The notes under the pieces: model-generated
Databases searched by the model: none
The model's input: the letters and a program-made list of their open reading frames with translations, nothing else
Told to the model about the DNA's origin: nothing
Program-made: the position numbers and the translations under genes
Shown here: positions 61,875 through 64,000 of the stretch, one piece after another
Numbering within the stretch: position 1 is the first letter of the stretch
Layout: every line of letters begins with the position of its first letter
Assembly: GCA_021229015.1 (NCBI GenBank)
Contig: CM037782.1
Coordinates: 45,697,040-45,761,039, forward strand
Length of the DNA: 64,000 nt
From: Solen grandis
Taxonomy: Eukaryota; Mollusca; Bivalvia; Adapedonta; Solenidae
Reading direction: 5' to 3'

Positions 61875-62305
61875 GTGTCCCGGTGTAACAGTCAAGTTTT
61901 TCCCCAGTCAGTTTTTTCCCCGGGGAAGAAACTGACAAGTCAGATTTTTCCCAGGGGAAAAAACTAACTAGTTGGTTTTTCCCCGAATTTTTTCCCCCCT
62001 TTTAAGGCCCCGTTGGGGAAATTCTGGCCTAGTCAGTTTTTCCCCCCTGTCATTTAGATTGTTCGTGATGGTGGGGAAATTCTGGCCTAGTCCCATGACA
62101 GGGGGAAAAAACTGACTGGTCAAGAATTTCCCCACAATCACACGCAATATATAAGACAGGAGGGGAAAAACTGACTAGTCCAGAATTTCCCCACCTCTAA
62201 AACCTTAAAATTAGAGGGGGGGGGGGGGGAAACTGACTGGGTGGGGAAAAAAACGTACTAGTCAATTTTTTACCAGGGAAAAACTGGGATGTTACACCGG
62301 AACAC
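61875..62305. mobile_element. foldback-type element of reiterated C/G-run motifs
   Basis: Terminal inverted repeats GTGTCCCGGTGTAAC (61875-61889) and GTTACACCGGAACAC (62291-62305) differ by one base. Between them the motif AGTCAGTTTTTCCCC and its inverse GGGGAAAAACTGACTAGTC recur at least eight times in both orientations, often followed by AGAATTTCCCC. A run of 14 or so G lies at about 62216. No coding capacity. The architecture suggests a foldback or MITE-like element with strong hairpin potential. Confidence 0.75.
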
Positions 62306-63027
62306 AAAAATTAGGAAAGGACTTCAGAATTGACATGCCAGGGATTCCATTGGGACACTTATTTTTCGATAAAAAGTAAATTAAACAGTCACATTTGTTG
62401 TAAACAAATGTAATCGTTTTTCATAAAATGTTCTTATTAGTAACCGTCTTTGATCAATTGCAACTTAATTCAAGCAATGGTTATGCAAAAACAAAAACAT
62501 CCTATATCTGAGTATTGTGACAGGGACTTCTAATTTTCAGAAGGAACTCTTGAATTTCAAAGAAATGTACTGTCAGGATCATTACCTGGCAAAAATGTTC
62601 ACATTCAATTTGTTTATATTGTCATAAATCACCCAGAACTCTTTTAGTACTGTACTGTACATAATAATTAATTGATGACATAAACCCAAATGCGATGTTC
62701 GCATCATCATTTCTGAGACAAACCACGACTGCCATTATGTTATGATTATACAATCAGTTTATTTGTTTTTAGTACATTCTGACGATATTCTAGCTATTTA
62801 GTTCCATTTGGGACAGAACTGTTCTGTTAAAGATATTTGTATACTTCAAATTCCAATTGGAAAGGGACTTGCGACAAACAAACAACAAGGTGTCAACGTT
62901 TGAAGACTGACTCAGACTATTGGCCATAATAAACATCAACGTAACAATGCAAGCTGAATGTGATACTAGAGGTGTGAATTATAATCGTTGCATGACTGAC
63001 TTGTGGAAGCAGTAGAACTTTTGTTAC
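62306..63027. other. intronic or upstream noncoding sequence
   Basis: No exon or clear repeat seen apart from short A/T runs. Confidence 0.35.
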
Positions 63028-63090
63028 CTGTAGTTTAATCAAATATCCGCAAAACACCCACAGCTTAACAAAATGGCGGCCTCCTCAATG
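63028..63090 (-). other. candidate first exon / promoter of minus-strand gene
   Basis: On the minus strand GCCGCCATTTTG (63069-63080), a good YY1 site of the kind found at TATA-less transcription starts, is followed by a short leader and an excellent donor AACTACAG|GTAACAAAAG (GT at 63026-63027). The exact start is unknown. A short upstream ATG frame ends in TGA before the donor. It would be the 5' untranslated exon of the gene whose coding exons are at 52197 and 43131. The YY1 motif could equally serve a plus-strand transcript. Confidence 0.35.
63070..63080. promoter_or_regulatory. YY1-type element
   Basis: AAAATGGCGGC on plus, GCCGCCATTTT on minus. It matches the YY1 consensus core ATGGCGGC found near many transcription starts. 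Confidence 0.4.
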
Positions 63091-63230
63091 TATGAAGAAT
63101 GAGTGTGCATTATAGAAGGGAATTAGATTTTTACCAAGGTTTTGAACCTGGAACTTTGAATGCACACTATAAATGAGTGCGCACAAGACGTGAGTGTTTA
63201 CAGTACATACACCATATAGTATTGAAATTA

Positions 63231-63850
63231 TGTGATGGACAAAACTCTTTTTACAATTTGAATAAAGGGGGGATAATCAAAGAATTAAAGGAGGTAGAGT
63301 TACAGTTACTGAACAATGCACTTCTACACCTCATAAGTATCCATGATCTAAGTATCACAGGGTGAGAAAAATATAAAGCCTGACAGGACTCGAACCTGGG
63401 GCCTTTTGCTTACAAGGCAAATGCTCTACCGACTGAGCTATCCTCCCCTATTGTAAATAAGTGGTACTGTGACATACTATTTATTAAAGTGAAACCATCC
63501 TACAGTATTAAAATTATCTCCAGACATTTTCTACTATGGGGGATAACTCAAGAATTAGATGATTTGGAGTTATGGTTCTAGATCTTGTGCACTGCACTTC
63601 TATCTCATCAGGTTCAAGGCTTGGAGTAAATATAAGCAACAGTGTTGAAATTATAATGCTCCAGACTATTTATTTAACCAAAATCAACTACAGGGGATTA
63701 TTCAAAAATCAAATGAGCTACATTTATGGTTCCTGTGCACTGTACTTTTACACCTTAAAATGTTTCCATGTTCCAAGTTTGGATTGAATCCATGCAATTG
63801 TGTTTAAGTTATGCTCCAGACAAGTAAGTTGTGACGATAAACCTGACGCT
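63231..63850 (+). repeat. tandem array of AATAACTCC-type units, interrupted
   Basis: Units near 63260 (GGGGGGATAATCAAAGAATT), 63538 (GGGGGATAACTCAAGAATTA) and 63695 (GGGGATTATTCAAAAATC), each followed by GGTTC..CTTGTGCACTGCACTT-like text and TATGCTCCAGAC. Same family as 31440 and 55790. A tRNA-like sequence sits between the first two units. It ends near GACGATAAACCTGACGCTGAC. Confidence 0.7.
63376..63447 (-). tRNA. tRNA-Thr(UGU)-like sequence, probably a pseudogene
   Basis: 72 nt. Good D arm (GCTC ... GAGC), perfect anticodon stem TTTGC/GCAAA around CTTGTAA (anticodon TGT), T arm CCAGG-TTCGAGT-CCTGT with four of five pairs, and clean A and B boxes (TAGCTCAGTCGG; GGTTCGAGTCC). The acceptor halves GGGAGGA and CAGGCTT do not pair, so it is unlikely to make a usable tRNA. 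It is likely a retroposed tRNA or the head of a SINE. Confidence 0.6.
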
Positions 63851-63929
63851 GACAACAGACAAATTGATCCCTTTGTGTCTGCTATGAAACACAGGCGACA
63901 CACAAATGAATACACAAAACAAACACTTT

Positions 63930-63945
63930 CACACACACACACACA
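63930..63945. repeat. (CA)n microsatellite
   Basis: Short CA run near the right edge. Read on minus it gives the Cys/Val-rich chance frame there. Confidence 0.9.
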
Positions 63946-64000
63946 TAAGCACATATACATGATTTGGAAAACTGACTGGTATTTGCATACATTGCAACAT

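Overview
The window looks like an AT-rich, intron- and repeat-rich piece of a mollusc nuclear genome, most likely a bivalve and perhaps a heterodont clam. The evidence is eukaryotic splice signals, no operons, very sparse coding sequence, and the repeat content. The repeats include non-autonomous elements built from about 165-bp tandem units with a hairpin end (resembling the bivalve Pearl / Helentron-associated class), tandem arrays carrying the AATAACTCC-type motif, tRNA-derived SINEs, and TTAA-flanked MITEs. The species cannot be fixed from sequence alone. One 100-base run of N (33626-33725) is a scaffold gap.

Layout. Positions 1-880 hold little apart from a possible partial exon at the extreme left edge. 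About 900 to 24150 is an old head-to-tail triplication of a 7.4-8.3 kb unit (copy 1 about 900-8500, copy 2 about 8500-16790, copy 3 about 16790-24150, the last cut off at a SINE). The copies differ by substitutions, deletions and insertions, and I found no intact gene in them. One 140-bp block stays about 97% identical between copies 1 and 2, and CRE-like palindromes recur. From 24.4 to 36 kb is unique sequence with a first coding exon of a rhodopsin-like GPCR on the minus strand (26727-26991), a possible small plus-strand terminal exon (27075-27366), a decayed coding relic on the minus strand (28751-29390) and two tandem-unit arrays.

From 36 to 63.1 kb the clearest gene is a split minus-strand gene. 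A spliced terminal coding exon at 43131-43281 ends in a stop. It is in phase with a 46-nt exon at 52197-52242, behind a strong GTAAGT donor, that supplies a plausible ATG. Candidate 5' leader exons lie at 59827-59917 and 63028-63090, the last with a YY1-type GCCGCCATTTTG element. As read here it encodes a hydrophilic protein of only 58 residues that I do not recognise, unless coding exons have been missed. Its introns are packed with five TTAA-flanked MITEs, two Pearl-like arrays, SINE fragments and a strange foldback element of C/G runs (61875-62305). At the right end another tandem array contains a tRNA-Thr(UGU)-like sequence with a ruined acceptor stem.

Gene models rest on splice consensus, phase and composition only. 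No transcript or database evidence was available. Most of the window is noncoding, and most short open frames in it are chance.
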